Positions 54,002 through 63,170 of a stretch of DNA of 64,000 nt are shown here, one piece after another. The stretch's first letter is position 1. Each line of letters starts with the position of its first letter. The stretch lies in contig NZ_SMTE01000019.1 in assembly GCF_004357765.1 (NCBI RefSeq), forward strand, positions 32,076-96,075. The letters run 5' to 3'. The position numbers and the translations under genes were made by a program. The stretch is from Pseudomonas putida. GTDB lineage: Bacteria > Pseudomonadota > Gammaproteobacteria > Pseudomonadales > Pseudomonadaceae. Under the pieces are notes generated by a model. The model saw only the letters and a list, made by a program, of their open reading frames with translations. It did not search any database and was not told where the DNA came from.

Positions 54002-55393
54002 ATGAACTACCTGCCACTGTTTCACAAGCTGCAGGGCGGCCGCGTGCTGGTCGTCGGCGGCGGTGAGATCGCCCTGCGCAAGGCGCGCTTGCTGGCCGAT
54101 GCCGGCGCTGCGCTGCGCGTGGTGGCGCCGGAGGTGGACGAGCAACTGGCCAGCCTGGCGCATGAGGGCGGCGGAGAGGTGCTGGTGCGTGGCTATCAGG
54201 CGAACGACCTTGACGGTTGCCGCCTGGTCATCGCCGCTACCGACGACTCGGCACTGAATGCCCAGGTCTCGGCGGATGCCCAGGCTCGTAGCCTACCGGT
54301 CAACGTGGTGGATGCCCCGGCCTTGTGCACGGTGATCTTCCCGGCGATCGTCGACCGCTCGCCGTTGGTCATCGCGGTGTCCAGTGGCGGTGACGCTCCG
54401 GTGTTGGCGCGTTTGATCCGCGCCAAGCTGGAGGCCTGGATTCCCTCGGCCTATGGCGAACTCGCAGGGCTTGCCGCGCGTTTCCGGCATCAGGTCAAGC
54501 GCTTGTACCCGGATGTCAATCAGCGCCGGGGCTTCTGGGAGACGGTATTCCAGGGGCCTGTTGCCGAGCGCCAGCTGGCCGGGCAGGGCGCCGAAGCCGA
54601 ACGCCTGTTGCAGGCCATGGTCGATGGTGCGCCTGTGCAGCAGGGCGGTGAGGTCTATCTGGTGGGCGCTGGGCCGGGCGATCCGGACTTGCTGACCTTC
54701 CGTGCCTTGCGCCTGATGCAGCAAGCCGATGTGGTGCTCTACGACCGCCTGGTGGCGCCTGCGATCATCGAGATGTGCCGGCGCGATGCCGAGCGTATCT
54801 ACGTCGGCAAGCGCCGTGCTGAGCATGCCGTGCCGCAGGAGCAGATCAATCGCCTCTTGGTCGATCTGGCTCAGCAGGGCAAACGCGTGTTACGCCTGAA
54901 AGGCGGCGATCCGTTCATTTTCGGTCGTGGTGGCGAGGAGATCGAGGAGCTGGCCGAGCAGGGTATCCCGTTCCAGGTGGTGCCAGGCATCACCGCTGCC
55001 AGCGGTTGCTCTGCCTATGGCGGAATCCCGCTGACCCACCGCGATTACGCCCAGTCGGTGCGCTTCGTCACCGGCCATCTCAAGGACGGCACCAGCAACT
55101 TGCCTTGGAATGACCTGGTGGCGCCGGCCCAGACCCTGGTGTTCTACATGGGCCTGGTCGGCTTGCCGACCATCTGTGCCGAACTGATCCGTCACGGCCG
55201 TGCCGCGAGCACCCCGGCTGCGCTGGTGCAGCAAGGCACCACGCGCAACCAGCGGGTATTCACCGGTACCCTGGCAGACTTGCCGGCGCTGGTGGCCCAG
55301 CATGAAGTGCATGCGCCGACCCTGGTGATCGTTGGGGAAGTCGTGCAGTTGCGTGACAAGCTGGCCTGGTTCGAAGGGGCGCAGAACAGCTGA
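54002..55393 (+). CDS. cysG: Siroheme synthase CysG
   Basis: This 463-residue bifunctional enzyme of siroheme synthesis has an N-terminal precorrin-2 dehydrogenase/ferrochelatase ([20 protein letters not shown] at about 15-34) and a C-terminal uroporphyrinogen-III methyltransferase ([37 protein letters not shown]). Siroheme serves sulfite and nitrite reductases. It starts directly after the serS stop codon, indicating coupling. Confidence 0.96.
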   Translation: MNYLPLFHKLQGGRVLVVGGGEIALRKARLLADAGAALRVVAPEVDEQLASLAHEGGGEVLVRGYQANDLDGCRLVIAATDDSALNAQVSADAQARSLPVNVVDAPALCTVIFPAIVDRSPLVIAVSSGGDAPVLARLIRAKLEAWIPSAYGELAGLAARFRHQVKRLYPDVNQRRGFWETVFQGPVAERQLAGQGAEAERLLQAMVDGAPVQQGGEVYLVGAGPGDPDLLTFRALRLMQQADVVLYDRLVAPAIIEMCRRDAERIYVGKRRAEHAVPQEQINRLLVDLAQQGKRVLRLKGGDPFIFGRGGEEIEELAEQGIPFQVVPGITAASGCSAYGGIPLTHRDYAQSVRFVTGHLKDGTSNLPWNDLVAPAQTLVFYMGLVGLPTICAELIRHGRAASTPAALVQQGTTRNQRVFTGTLADLPALVAQHEVHAPTLVIVGEVVQLRDKLAWFEGAQNS

Positions 55394-55400
55394 CATCACC

Positions 55401-55499
55401 GGGGCCGCTTTGCGGCCCCAATGGTCAGCGCCGTTTTCAAAGCCCGCGCCAAACCTGTGGGAGCGGGCTTGCCCCGCGAATGGGCTGCGAAGCAGCCCC
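55401..55499. repeat. Hairpin plus single REP element
   Basis: The hairpin GGGGCCGC-TTT-GCGGCCCC at 55401-55419, 8 nt after the cysG stop, may terminate transcription. A single REP core TGTGGGAGCGGGCTTGCCCC with the trailing hairpin GGGCTGCGAAGCAGCCC follows at about 55456-55498. The inverted partner is mostly missing here. Confidence 0.75.
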
Positions 55500-55506
55500 A
55501 GCGATA

Positions 55507-56466
55507 TCAACCTTGCCAGATCCCCTTGCCCATCAACCGCTCCCGGTCATGGGGCAACGTGAAGTCCTGCAACGGCCCCTTGGGCACGATCCCGTTCGGG
55601 TTGATGGTCTTGTGGCTCATGTAATAGTGCTTCTGGATGTGCTCCATGTTCACCGTCTGGGCCACGCCAGGCCACTGGTAGAGCTCACGCAACCAGTTGG
55701 ACAGGTTCGGATAGTCGCCAAGGCGCCGCAGGTTGCACTTGAAGTGCCCGTGGTACACCGCGTCGAACCGCACCAGCGTGGTGAACAGGCGCACGTCGGC
55801 CTCGGTCAGGTACTCACCGGCCAGGTAGCGATTGCGCTCGAGCAGGTCTTCCAGGTAGTCCAGTTCATTGAAGACATCGTCGAACGCCGCCTCGTAGGCG
55901 TCTTGCGTGGTAGCGAAGCCTGCGCGGTACACGCCGTTGTTCACCGCCGGATAAATCCGCTCGTTGAGCGCGTCGATGGTTGGGCGCAGCGACGCGGGGT
56001 AGAGGTCCAGACGGTTGCCGGTCAACTCGTCGAACGCGCTGTTGAAGATGCGGATGATCTCCGACGACTCATTGTTGACGATACGCTTCTCTTTCTTGTC
56101 CCACAGCACCGGAACCGTCACGCGGCCGGTGTAGTGCGGGTCATCCTGGGTGTAGCGTTGGTGCAAATACTGCAGGCCGTCGAGGTGATCGCCGGTGGAG
56201 CCCTGCTGGGTGTCGAAGGTCCAGCCGTGGTCCTGCATCAGCCAACTGACAACAGACACGTCGATCAAGGGGTCGAGGCCTTTGAGCGCGCGCACGATCA
56301 GGGTTCGGTGTGCCCAGGGGCAGGCCAGCGATACATAGAGGTGGTAGCGGCCGGCCTCAGGGGCTGGCAGTGGATTGCGGCGCTGGGCATTCTCTCGCTT
56401 GAACGTGCCGTCCTTGCCGTTTTCATACCACTGGTCGTGCCAGCGGCCATCGATCAACAGGCCCAT
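55507..56466 (-). CDS. yqjG: Glutathionyl-hydroquinone reductase (Xi-class GST, YqjG-like)
   Basis: This 319-residue enzyme removes glutathione from glutathionylated hydroquinones. The catalytic Cys49 is in SLACPWAHRTLIV; conserved sequences include NNESSEIIRIFNSAFDEL, VYRAGFATTQDAYEAA and RFDAVYHGHFKCNLRR. No signal peptide. Monocistronic, with about 97 nt before the converging or neighbouring genes. Confidence 0.93.
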   Translation of the reverse strand: MGLLIDGRWHDQWYENGKDGTFKRENAQRRNPLPAPEAGRYHLYVSLACPWAHRTLIVRALKGLDPLIDVSVVSWLMQDHGWTFDTQQGSTGDHLDGLQYLHQRYTQDDPHYTGRVTVPVLWDKKEKRIVNNESSEIIRIFNSAFDELTGNRLDLYPASLRPTIDALNERIYPAVNNGVYRAGFATTQDAYEAAFDDVFNELDYLEDLLERNRYLAGEYLTEADVRLFTTLVRFDAVYHGHFKCNLRRLGDYPNLSNWLRELYQWPGVAQTVNMEHIQKHYYMSHKTINPNGIVPKGPLQDFTLPHDRERLMGKGIWQG

Positions 56467-56562
56467 GTGAGCTCCTCGGAAACAAAAGTCGTTTGTCGTT
56501 GGAGCTCAGTCTAGAGAAAAACGTTCGAATAAATAGCGCAAATACCGCGGGACTATTATCGG

Positions 56563-57564
56563 CTAATTCGATTGATTACGGCTCTTCCAGTACCCATGCG
56601 CTTGCTCGAACGCCTGCGCCTGGGTGCTGCCCAAGCCGCGCAAGGCAAGGGCTATGGTCGCGATGACGGCCATTTCACCGTAGCTGTCCTCGGCTTCCGC
56701 GCGCCAAACCGCCAGCAGATGATCGGGCTCGAGGCTGGACGGTTTCACATGGCGACGCTCGCTCATGGCTGGCCATTCCTCGTCCCAGGCTTCGCCGCCT
56801 GTGGTGCCGTAAAGGTGGCTGATGGTGTCGGGGTTGATTTCGATTTCCCCGCCATCGCCCTTGATCACGATGGCGTGATCGCCGAGCAACTGGCTGGCCT
56901 CGCGATGCACGGCCTGGTAACCCGGATGGAAGATGCTCTGCAGGCCGCAGCGGGCACCGAGCGGGTTGAGCACCCGGGTCAGGGAATGGATCGGCGAGCG
57001 CAGGCCAAGGGTATTGCGCAGGTCGATCATGCGCTGCAGGGAGGGTGCCCAGTCCTGCAGCGGGAAAAATGCCAGCTGATGCTGGTCGAGCGCTTCGCGT
57101 ACCTGTTGCCAGTTGCGGCACAGGGGAATGTGCAACAGCTCCAGCACTTGTTCGGTGTACAGGCGCCCGGCCGTGTGCGCGCCGGCACCGTGGAGCAGGA
57201 TGCGTACGCCGTTGTCGGCCAGGCACTTGGCTGCCAGCAGGTACCAGGGCAGGTGCCGCCGCTTGCCCGCGTAGGTCGGCCAGTCGATGTCCACGGCGAT
57301 GCTCGGCGCCTTGAGGTGCGTGCGCACGGCCTCGGTGAAGCCAGCAAGCTCCTCGGCGCTTTCTTCCTTGTGTCGCAGCAGCATCAGGAAGGCGCCCAGC
57401 TGGGTGTCCTCGACCTTGTCTTCGAGCAGCAAGGTCATCGCCGCTCGGGCTTCCTCGCGGGTCAGGCCGCGGGCGCCGCGCTTGCCTTTGCCAAGGATGC
57501 GTACGAATTCGGCGAATGGGTGCTCGGCCGGGGTTTGCAGGGTCAGCGGAAGTGGTTCGGTCAT
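56563..57564 (-). CDS. ybiB: YbiB-type glycosyltransferase-fold protein (TrpD2-like)
   Basis: This 333-residue protein related to anthranilate phosphoribosyltransferase is known as YbiB/TrpD2, a nucleic-acid-binding member of that fold rather than a tryptophan enzyme. Motifs: GKGKRGARGLTREEARAAMT, LHGAGAHTAG in place of the usual GTGGD, RNTLGLRSPIHSLTRVLNPL and VIKGDGGEIEINPD. Its start overlaps the tusE stop by 4 nt, placing it last in the tusDCBE operon. Confidence 0.87.
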   Translation of the reverse strand: MTEPLPLTLQTPAEHPFAEFVRILGKGKRGARGLTREEARAAMTLLLEDKVEDTQLGAFLMLLRHKEESAEELAGFTEAVRTHLKAPSIAVDIDWPTYAGKRRHLPWYLLAAKCLADNGVRILLHGAGAHTAGRLYTEQVLELLHIPLCRNWQQVREALDQHQLAFFPLQDWAPSLQRMIDLRNTLGLRSPIHSLTRVLNPLGARCGLQSIFHPGYQAVHREASQLLGDHAIVIKGDGGEIEINPDTISHLYGTTGGEAWDEEWPAMSERRHVKPSSLEPDHLLAVWRAEAEDSYGEMAVIATIALALRGLGSTQAQAFEQAHGYWKSRNQSN

Positions 57565-57896
57565 ATGCAGTTGGTCGGCTTGGGCAGGCCCGCCAGCTTG
57601 GCGGCGAGTTTGGCGGGAGTGCCGTTGAACAGGCGGTTCAGGTGCGGACTGTTGCCCTTTTCCACGCCCAGTTTGAGCGCGGTGTACTTGATCAGCGGAC
57701 GGGTAGCCGGCGACAGCTGGTACTCGGCGTAGAACGCGCGCAGCAGTTCGAGGATTTCCCAGTGGTCCGGCGTCAGGGCAATGGCTTCGCGGGCAGCCAG
57801 CGCTTCGGCCACGGCAGGTGACCAGTCTTGCAGGTCGACCAGAAAGCCGTCCTTGTCCAGGGCGATGGCGCTAGCGCCGACAGTCAGGGTACTCAT
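57561..57896 (-). CDS. tusE: Sulfurtransferase TusE (DsrC-like)
   Basis: This 111-residue sulfur relay protein takes the persulfide from TusBCD to MnmA. The reactive cysteine near the C-terminus is in PKPTNCI (penultimate residue), and the DsrC pattern LTPDHWEILELLRAFYAEY is intact. The start at 57896 (MSTLTVGASAIALDKDGFLV) overlaps the tusB stop (ATGA). Confidence 0.93.
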   Translation of the reverse strand: MSTLTVGASAIALDKDGFLVDLQDWSPAVAEALAAREAIALTPDHWEILELLRAFYAEYQLSPATRPLIKYTALKLGVEKGNSPHLNRLFNGTPAKLAAKLAGLPKPTNCI

Positions 57897-58189
57897 AGCC
57901 AACTGTTGACCTTGTCATAGCGCAGCGAAAGTTCGACGAACGCCGGGTAGTCCACAGCCTTGGCCAGGTCGCTGTCGATGGCGCGAGCCTGCAGGTCTTC
58001 GTCGAGGGCGAACAGGCGTTGCGCAAGATCGGCAACCAGCAGTTGGTGATGGGGGGCGCTACCGCTGCGCAAGCCATACACGGCATCGCCGCACAGCAAT
58101 ACGCCATCCTCGGCGCCGAGCAGGCGCAGGCAGCTTTCCAGGCGCTCATCGCCGAACGGGGAGTGGGATAACACATGCAGGGTTGTCAT
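57893..58189 (-). CDS. tusB: Sulfur relay protein TusB
   Basis: This 98-residue subunit of the TusBCD heterohexamer starts MTTLHVLSHSPFGDERLESC; the fold is DsrH-like with GVLLCGDAVYGLRSG and ends with ELSLRYDKVNSWL. Overlaps tusC by one nt and tusE by four. Confidence 0.9.
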   Translation of the reverse strand: MTTLHVLSHSPFGDERLESCLRLLGAEDGVLLCGDAVYGLRSGSAPHHQLLVADLAQRLFALDEDLQARAIDSDLAKAVDYPAFVELSLRYDKVNSWL

Positions 58190-58548
58190 CAGAGCGTCAC
58201 CACTTGGTCGAAACGGGCCATCAGGGCCTTGAGCGCAGCATCGTCCAGCACCTCTACGGGCAGTTCCAGGCTGTCGGCGGACAGGCCGCGGCGTGTCAGA
58301 CTGTGCTGGCAGGCGAACAGTTCTTCGACGCCGAACATCGGCAAGGCCTGCAGATTGGCCGCCAGGTTCTTCTGTTGCACCGCAGCGGGCTGCTGGCCGG
58401 ATGCAAGCTGGAACACACCATCATCCAGAAACAGCATGCCCAACGGCAGGTCGAAGGCGCCGCCGGCCAGCGCGATATCCAGCGCCTCCCGGGCCGATGG
58501 GCCATTCCAGGGCGCCTGGCGGCTGATGATCAACATGGATTTGGCCAT
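58189..58548 (-). CDS. tusC: Sulfur relay protein TusC
   Basis: This 119-residue DsrF-like subunit of TusBCD starts MAKSMLIISRQAPWNGPSAR, followed by EALDIALAGGAFDLPLGMLF. It sits between tusD and tusB with only one or two nt of spacing. Confidence 0.92.
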   Translation of the reverse strand: MAKSMLIISRQAPWNGPSAREALDIALAGGAFDLPLGMLFLDDGVFQLASGQQPAAVQQKNLAANLQALPMFGVEELFACQHSLTRRGLSADSLELPVEVLDDAALKALMARFDQVVTL

Positions 58549-58549
58549 T

Positions 58550-58942
58550 TCAATCGCCTCCGAAGCAGACCAGGCGGTCGGCGGTTTGCGCGGCTTCGTG
58601 CAGTTGACCGAGCCCTGACAGCTCCCAGGGTTTGGGCAGGTTCACCGCTGGGCGCTGATAACGACTGGCTTCGGCTTCATCGAGCACGCCACGACGTAGC
58701 GCAGCGGCGATGCACACCACGGCATCCAGTGCGTTGATCTCGATGAAGGCACGCCACTGGCTGGCGATGTCCTGTTCATCCTGGGGCGCGACCACGTTGG
58801 CCGAGGCGCTGTGTACCCCGTCCTGGTAAAAGAACAGCCGGGCAATTTCATGCCCGCCGGCCAGCGCCGCCTCGGCGAAGCGCAAGGCGCGGCGAGAGGA
58901 GGGCGCATGGGCTGGTGAAAAAACCGCGATAGCGAATTTCAT
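58550..58942 (-). CDS. tusD: Sulfur relay protein TusD
   Basis: This is the 130-residue DsrE-like subunit carrying the active cysteine of TusBCD. Start MKFAIAVFSPAHAPSSRRAL, then HEIARLFFYQDGVHSASANV and the cysteine in DAVVCIAAALRRGVLDEAEA. First gene of the operon tusD-tusC-tusB-tusE-ybiB, read leftward; it accepts sulfur from TusA encoded elsewhere. Confidence 0.92.
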   Translation of the reverse strand: MKFAIAVFSPAHAPSSRRALRFAEAALAGGHEIARLFFYQDGVHSASANVVAPQDEQDIASQWRAFIEINALDAVVCIAAALRRGVLDEAEASRYQRPAVNLPKPWELSGLGQLHEAAQTADRLVCFGGD

Positions 58943-58980
58943 GGACAACTCGTGCAAAGGAATGCGGCCATGATAAAGCA

Positions 58981-59010
58981 AAAAGCCCGCGCAGGCAGGC
59001 GCGGGCTTTT
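58981..59010. terminator. Terminator between tusD start and permease stop
   Basis: AAAAGCCCGCGC / GCGCGGGCTTTT with a 6-nt loop, a strong stem with A and T runs. It lies 19 nt after the permease stop and upstream of tusD in the same direction, so it separates the two transcripts. Confidence 0.88.
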
Positions 59011-59029
59011 GTCGACAGGGCAGCGCGGA

Positions 59030-60409
59030 TCAGGCGTTTTCCTTGCTCTCCGGCAGGAACCAGTTCAGCACCAGCGCACAGATACCGCCTGTAGCCACAC
59101 CCGACTCCAGCACGTTGCGAATCGCCGCCGGCATGTGCGCCAGAAATTCAGGCACCTGAGCCACGCCCAGGCCCAGGGCCAGCGACACGGCGATGATCAG
59201 CAGGGCGCGGCGGTCCAGGCGAGTGCTGGCCAAGATATTGATCCCCGAAGCAGCTACTGCACCGAACATCACCATCGCCGCACCGCCCAGCACCGGCTCA
59301 GGCACCGCCTGGATCACCCCGGCAACGCTCGGGAACAGGCCGAGCACCACGAGCATCAGGGCGATCCACACACCAATATGGCGGCTGGCGATACCGGTCA
59401 GCTGAATCACCCCGTTGTTCTGGGCGAAGATCGAGCTGGGGAAGGTATTGAACAACCCTGCCAGCAGCGAGTTGGCGCCATTGACCAGCACACCACCCTT
59501 GATGCGCTGCATCCACAGCGGCCCTTCGACTGGCTGGCGCGACACCTTGCTGGTTGCCGTCACATCGCCGATGGCTTCCAGCGAAGTCACCAGGTAGATC
59601 ACCAGCATCGGAATGAACAGTGCCCAGGAGAAGCCCAAACCAAAGTGCAGCGGCGTCGGCACCTGGAACAGCGCGGCCTCATGCATGCCGGTGAAGTCCA
59701 GGCGACCGAGGTAGCCGGCCAGTGCATAACCCGCGGCCAGGGCGATGACGATGGCGCAGCTGCGCATCCACACCACCGGAATACGGTTGAGAATGACGAT
59801 GATCGCCAGCACCACGCCCGACAGCAGCAGGTTCTCGCCATTGGCGAAGGTGCCATTGGCCATGGCGCCGAAGCCGCCGCCCATGCTGATCAGGCCCACC
59901 TTGATCAGGGTCAGGCCGATCATCAGCACCACGATGCCGGTCACCAGCGGGGTGATCAGGCGTTTGACGAAAGGCAGAATGCGCGACACGCCCATTTCGA
60001 CGAACGAGCCGGCAATCACCACACCAAAGATCGCTGCCATCACGCTTTCCACCGGGGTGCCTTGTTTGACCATCAGCGCGCCGCCGGCAATCAGCGGGCC
60101 GACGAAGTTGAAGCTGGTGCCTTGCACGATCAGCAAGCCTGCGCCGAACGGTCCGAAGCGCTTGCATTGGATGAAGGTGGCGATACCCGAGATCACCAGC
60201 GACATGGAGACGATCAGGTTGGTGTCACGCGCCGACACTCCCAGCGCCTGGCAGATCAACAGACCCGGTGTGACGATCGGCACGATGATCGCCAGCAGGT
60301 GTTGCAGGGCAGCCAACAGGCCGATCAGCAGCCGTGGCTTGTCCTCGAGGCCAAGCACCAGTTCGTTGGCAGGCGCCGGCGCGCCTGGGCTGTGTTCGTG
60401 TGAGCTCAT
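59030..60409 (-). CDS. Uracil/xanthine permease (NCS2 family)
   Basis: This 459-residue purine/pyrimidine-proton symporter has about 14 membrane helices. The NCS2 family signature near FVGPLIAGGALMVKQGTPVE and the conserved site GVIQLTGIASRHIGVWIALM are present. The QGTSFNFVGP pattern (helix 3) and the length favour the xanthine/urate (XanP/UacT-type) branch, but substrate is not certain. Start MSSHEHSPGAPAPANELVLG at 60409. Confidence 0.88.
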   Translation of the reverse strand: MSSHEHSPGAPAPANELVLGLEDKPRLLIGLLAALQHLLAIIVPIVTPGLLICQALGVSARDTNLIVSMSLVISGIATFIQCKRFGPFGAGLLIVQGTSFNFVGPLIAGGALMVKQGTPVESVMAAIFGVVIAGSFVEMGVSRILPFVKRLITPLVTGIVVLMIGLTLIKVGLISMGGGFGAMANGTFANGENLLLSGVVLAIIVILNRIPVVWMRSCAIVIALAAGYALAGYLGRLDFTGMHEAALFQVPTPLHFGLGFSWALFIPMLVIYLVTSLEAIGDVTATSKVSRQPVEGPLWMQRIKGGVLVNGANSLLAGLFNTFPSSIFAQNNGVIQLTGIASRHIGVWIALMLVVLGLFPSVAGVIQAVPEPVLGGAAMVMFGAVAASGINILASTRLDRRALLIIAVSLALGLGVAQVPEFLAHMPAAIRNVLESGVATGGICALVLNWFLPESKENA

Positions 60410-60547
60410 CGAGAAAGCGGTCCGGCATGAAAAAAGGGAGCGCATTCTACGGGCTGCAGCGCAATTGCGGTAGAGGCAGGCACGTTAGCAGCAAGATCGC
60501 CGGCTATATCCGCAATAAACTGACTTAAAGGTCAATTTGCAGGTGTG

Positions 60548-60572
60548 AAAAAGCCCGCCGAAGCGGGCTTTT
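60548..60572 (-). terminator. Terminator of yccA
   Basis: AAAAAGCCCGC / GCGGGCTTTT with a CGAA loop, 22 nt after the yccA stop. Confidence 0.88.
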
Positions 60573-60593
60573 CATCACGCGGGACGGATTCGA

Positions 60594-61265
60594 TCAGTCG
60601 TCGCTACCCATGATGCCGAACAGCTGCAGCAGGCTGACGAACAAGTTATAGATCGAGACATACAGGCTGATGGTCGCCATGATGTAGTTCCGCTCACCGC
60701 CATGAATAATGGCGCTGGTCTGGAACAGGATGCACACCGACGAGAACAGCACGAAACCAGCGCTGATCGCCAGCTGCAGGCCGCTGATCTGGAAGAAGAA
60801 GCTAGCCACCACGGCACCCAGCAGCACGAAGAAGCCGGCGGTGATGAAGCCACTGAGGAAGCTCATGTCCTTGCGGGTGATGAGCACATAGGCCGACAGA
60901 CCACCGAACACCAGTGCAGTCATGGCGAAGGCCGAGCTGACCACCTCAGCGCCACCGGTCATGCCCAGGTAGCGGTTGAGGATCGGACCCAGGATGAAGC
61001 CCATGAAGCCGGTGAGGGCAAAGGTAGACACGAGGCCCCAGGCCGAGTTACGCAGCTTGGCGGTGAGGAAGAACAAGCCGTAGAAGCCGATGAGCACCAC
61101 GAAAATGTTCGGGTAGCCGACGCGCATCTGCTGGGCAACGTAGGCCATGACCCCGCTGAACACCAGCGTCAGCGCCAGAAGGCTGTAGGTGTTGCGCAGG
61201 ACCTTGCTGATCTCCTGCTGCTCGACCTGCTGGCCGTGATGAACGGCATAATCCTGTTCGCGCAT
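60594..61265 (-). CDS. yccA: Bax-inhibitor-1/YccA family membrane protein
   Basis: This is a 223-residue inner-membrane protein with seven helices. E. coli YccA inhibits the FtsH protease and is a substrate of it. The sequence MREQDYAVHHGQQVEQQEIS gives the cytosolic N-tail needed for FtsH degradation, followed by KVLRNTYSLLALTLVFSGVM and the BI-1 signature FQTSAIIHGGERNYIMATIS. Monocistronic. Confidence 0.92.
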   Translation of the reverse strand: MREQDYAVHHGQQVEQQEISKVLRNTYSLLALTLVFSGVMAYVAQQMRVGYPNIFVVLIGFYGLFFLTAKLRNSAWGLVSTFALTGFMGFILGPILNRYLGMTGGAEVVSSAFAMTALVFGGLSAYVLITRKDMSFLSGFITAGFFVLLGAVVASFFFQISGLQLAISAGFVLFSSVCILFQTSAIIHGGERNYIMATISLYVSIYNLFVSLLQLFGIMGSDD

Positions 61266-61352
61266 TGCGACACTCCTTGGGTAAACCTGTGGTTTTGAAA
61301 CGTGTGATGCAACGAGTCTAACAGAGCCCCTGCAACCGGCGACACAGAGAGT

Positions 61353-61380
61353 TTGACAGCGTGTTTCATTAAGGTATTAT
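61353..61380 (+). promoter_or_regulatory. Promoter of tRNA-Ser
   Basis: TTGACA (61353-61358) and TATTAT (61375-61380) are separated by 16 nt; the tRNA begins at 61400. Confidence 0.75.
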
Positions 61381-61399
61381 TGCCGCCGCAAAACAAGCT

Positions 61400-61487
61400 G
61401 GAAGCGTGGCCGAGTGGTTTAAGGCAACGGTCTTGAAAACCGTCGATGGGCAACTATCCTAGAGTTCGAATCTCTACGCTTCCGCCA
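61400..61487 (+). tRNA. tRNA-Ser (anticodon TGA)
   Basis: This is an 88-nt class II tRNA with encoded CCA. GGAAGCG pairs with CGCTTCC, the anticodon loop CTTGAAAA shows TGA, the extra arm is long (GATGGGCAACTATC), and the T arm contains GTTCGAATC. It reads UCA and, with modification, other UCN codons. Confidence 0.97.
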
Positions 61488-61492
61488 TATTC

Positions 61493-61516
61493 AAAGCCCT
61501 GATTATTCAGGGCTTT
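61493..61516 (+). terminator. Terminator of tRNA-Ser
   Basis: AAAGCCCTGA / TCAGGGCTTT with a TTAT loop followed by TTTG, 5 nt after the tRNA. Confidence 0.85.
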
Positions 61517-61564
61517 TTGCGTTTCTGGGGCATGACAAAACAACCTCTGTGAACCGTCTGCGCC

Positions 61565-62008
61565 TCACTCGGCGGGAATGATCGAAATCTTTCCATTGCG
61601 CTCGACGATGGCGAATTTGACCTGCTGAATGTGTTCGAGGCCATGGCTGTCCCGTGCTGACTCAAGAATATCGTCCTCTGTGAGACGTGCCCGATGCATG
61701 CGGTGGTGCAGGAAGCGCCCGTTCTCAACGACCAGGGTAGCGTGTCCATCCAGAAGCCTCGCCAATGGCTTGGAGTTGAGCTTGGCGAGCGACAGCCCAA
61801 CGTCCAGAACGATCAGCGTAGCGATCACCAGCATGGCATTGGTGAACGAAAAATCATCACCCAGCAGCGCTTGCTGGGTGGCTTCCCCGATGATCAGCAG
61901 CAGAACGAAATCGAAGGTGGTCAGGTCGGCCAGCGAGCGCCGTCCGGCTACCCGAAACAGCAGCATGAGGGCAAGGTACATGCCGGCGGCACGGAGAATG
62001 GAATCCAT
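61565..62008 (-). CDS. DUF421-family membrane protein
   Basis: This is a 147-residue protein with about three N-terminal helices (LRAAGMYLALMLLFRVAG, TFDFVLLLIIGEATQQALL, NAMLVIATLIVLDVGLSLAK) and a soluble C-terminal DUF421 domain (EDDILESARDSHGLEHIQQV, KFAIVERNGKISIIPAE), the YetF/YcaP-like fold. Function unknown; related proteins are linked to stress and spore membranes. It is the last of three leftward genes, 9 nt after the previous one. Confidence 0.8.
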   Translation of the reverse strand: MDSILRAAGMYLALMLLFRVAGRRSLADLTTFDFVLLLIIGEATQQALLGDDFSFTNAMLVIATLIVLDVGLSLAKLNSKPLARLLDGHATLVVENGRFLHHRMHRARLTEDDILESARDSHGLEHIQQVKFAIVERNGKISIIPAE

Positions 62009-62017
62009 GACGCACTC

Positions 62018-62524
62018 CTAGGGATAAAGGAACGTGGAAAAGCCAACGGCACTTCTTGGCCCGGCCCTGACCGTTCCCTCCAGGGTTCCTACATGGTCAC
62101 TGCGAAGGGTCAGGTACAACGTGGCCAATCCGTCTTCGCTGGTACCCAGCTGTAGCAATAACGCTGAGCCGTGAGACAGTGAGACTTGCGGCTGCGGCTG
62201 TATCGTTTCGATGCTGGCTTTGCGCAGCACTGAACCCTCCAGTTGCACCGCGACCGGATCCCCAGGGGTTCCCTGAACCGTGATCACAAGGCTGTCAGTG
62301 GTTCCGCTGCGACTGAGGCGTTGATACTCGACTTTCACTCGGCCATCGGGGCTGATCACTTCGGCATCGCTCAATGGGCCATTACCGAATAGTCCAGCCA
62401 GAGCCAGCAGGACGACGGCCAACAGCACATACCATCCCACTCGCTCGAAGCGCCAGACCCGCCGCTGCATGGCCATGTCTTCGCGCACGGGATGACGCCT
62501 GGATGTCAGTTCATCTTCCGTCAT
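62018..62524 (-). CDS. Hypothetical single-pass membrane protein
   Basis: This 168-residue protein has a cytosolic N-tail, a transmembrane helix at about 30-50 (GWYVLLAVVLLALAGLFGNG) and a beta-rich exterior domain (DGRVKVEYQRLSRSGTTDSL) of unknown fold. Between the CinA-like and DUF421 genes, with 12-nt and 9-nt gaps, so it shares their operon. GATCAACTGCC separates it from the CinA stop; no family recognised. Confidence 0.7.
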   Translation of the reverse strand: MTEDELTSRRHPVREDMAMQRRVWRFERVGWYVLLAVVLLALAGLFGNGPLSDAEVISPDGRVKVEYQRLSRSGTTDSLVITVQGTPGDPVAVQLEGSVLRKASIETIQPQPQVSLSHGSALLLQLGTSEDGLATLYLTLRSDHVGTLEGTVRAGPRSAVGFSTFLYP

Positions 62525-62536
62525 GATCAACTGCCC

Positions 62537-63040
62537 TCAGGCACGTTCACCGCGCAGCCAGCGCTGGTGATAGTGGGAGAGCCGCGTCAATCCGTATAGC
62601 GCCCCTTGGCGCATGACCTCGGTTCGCTCGCCGAAGAAGCGTTGGGTACGCGTGAAAACGGCGACCGGTTCGCCGGCAAAAGCCCAGGCGAAGCACATCG
62701 TCCCAGGCGGTACGCCCGATTCGGATGCTGGCCCGGCCACCCCGGTGGTCGCGATGACCACATTGGCATCGCTGTCTCTTAATGCACCCAGGGCCATCTC
62801 CCAGGCCACCGCTTCGCTGGTCAGGCCATAGCGCTCGATGGTTTCGACGCTGACACCCAACAGTCGCTTCTTGGCGGCGGGCGAGTAGACGACATAGCCG
62901 CTTTCCAGCACCTCACCAGTCCCAGGCACTGCCGCCAACAAGGCGACCATGCATCCCGCGGTGCACGATTCGGCTGTGGTCAGAATCAAGTGGTTTTCTT
63001 TCAGATAGCCAAGCGCGGCCAGCACGGGGTCGGTTTCCAT
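62537..63040 (-). CDS. pncC: CinA C-terminal-domain protein (nicotinamide-nucleotide amidase type)
   Basis: This 167-residue stand-alone CinA amidase domain likely converts NMN to nicotinate mononucleotide in pyridine nucleotide salvage. Signatures: LTTAESCTAGCMVALLAAVP, TGEVLESGYVVYSPAAKKRL and TTGVAGPASESGVPPGTMCF. The start METDPVLAALGYLKEN is at 63040. It heads the leftward set of pncC, a membrane protein and a DUF421 protein. Confidence 0.88.
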   Translation of the reverse strand: METDPVLAALGYLKENHLILTTAESCTAGCMVALLAAVPGTGEVLESGYVVYSPAAKKRLLGVSVETIERYGLTSEAVAWEMALGALRDSDANVVIATTGVAGPASESGVPPGTMCFAWAFAGEPVAVFTRTQRFFGERTEVMRQGALYGLTRLSHYHQRWLRGERA

Positions 63041-63170
63041 TGCAGAGTCGACTCGCTTGATGTTTTGCGGTGGACGCAAGCGGGTGGGGATTGGTTCCTC
63101 CTATCTGCTGTCCGGCGATTTCCGGTGTCCTTCCTCGCCTGGACTCTGGAAAGCGAGCAGGTGCTCTATG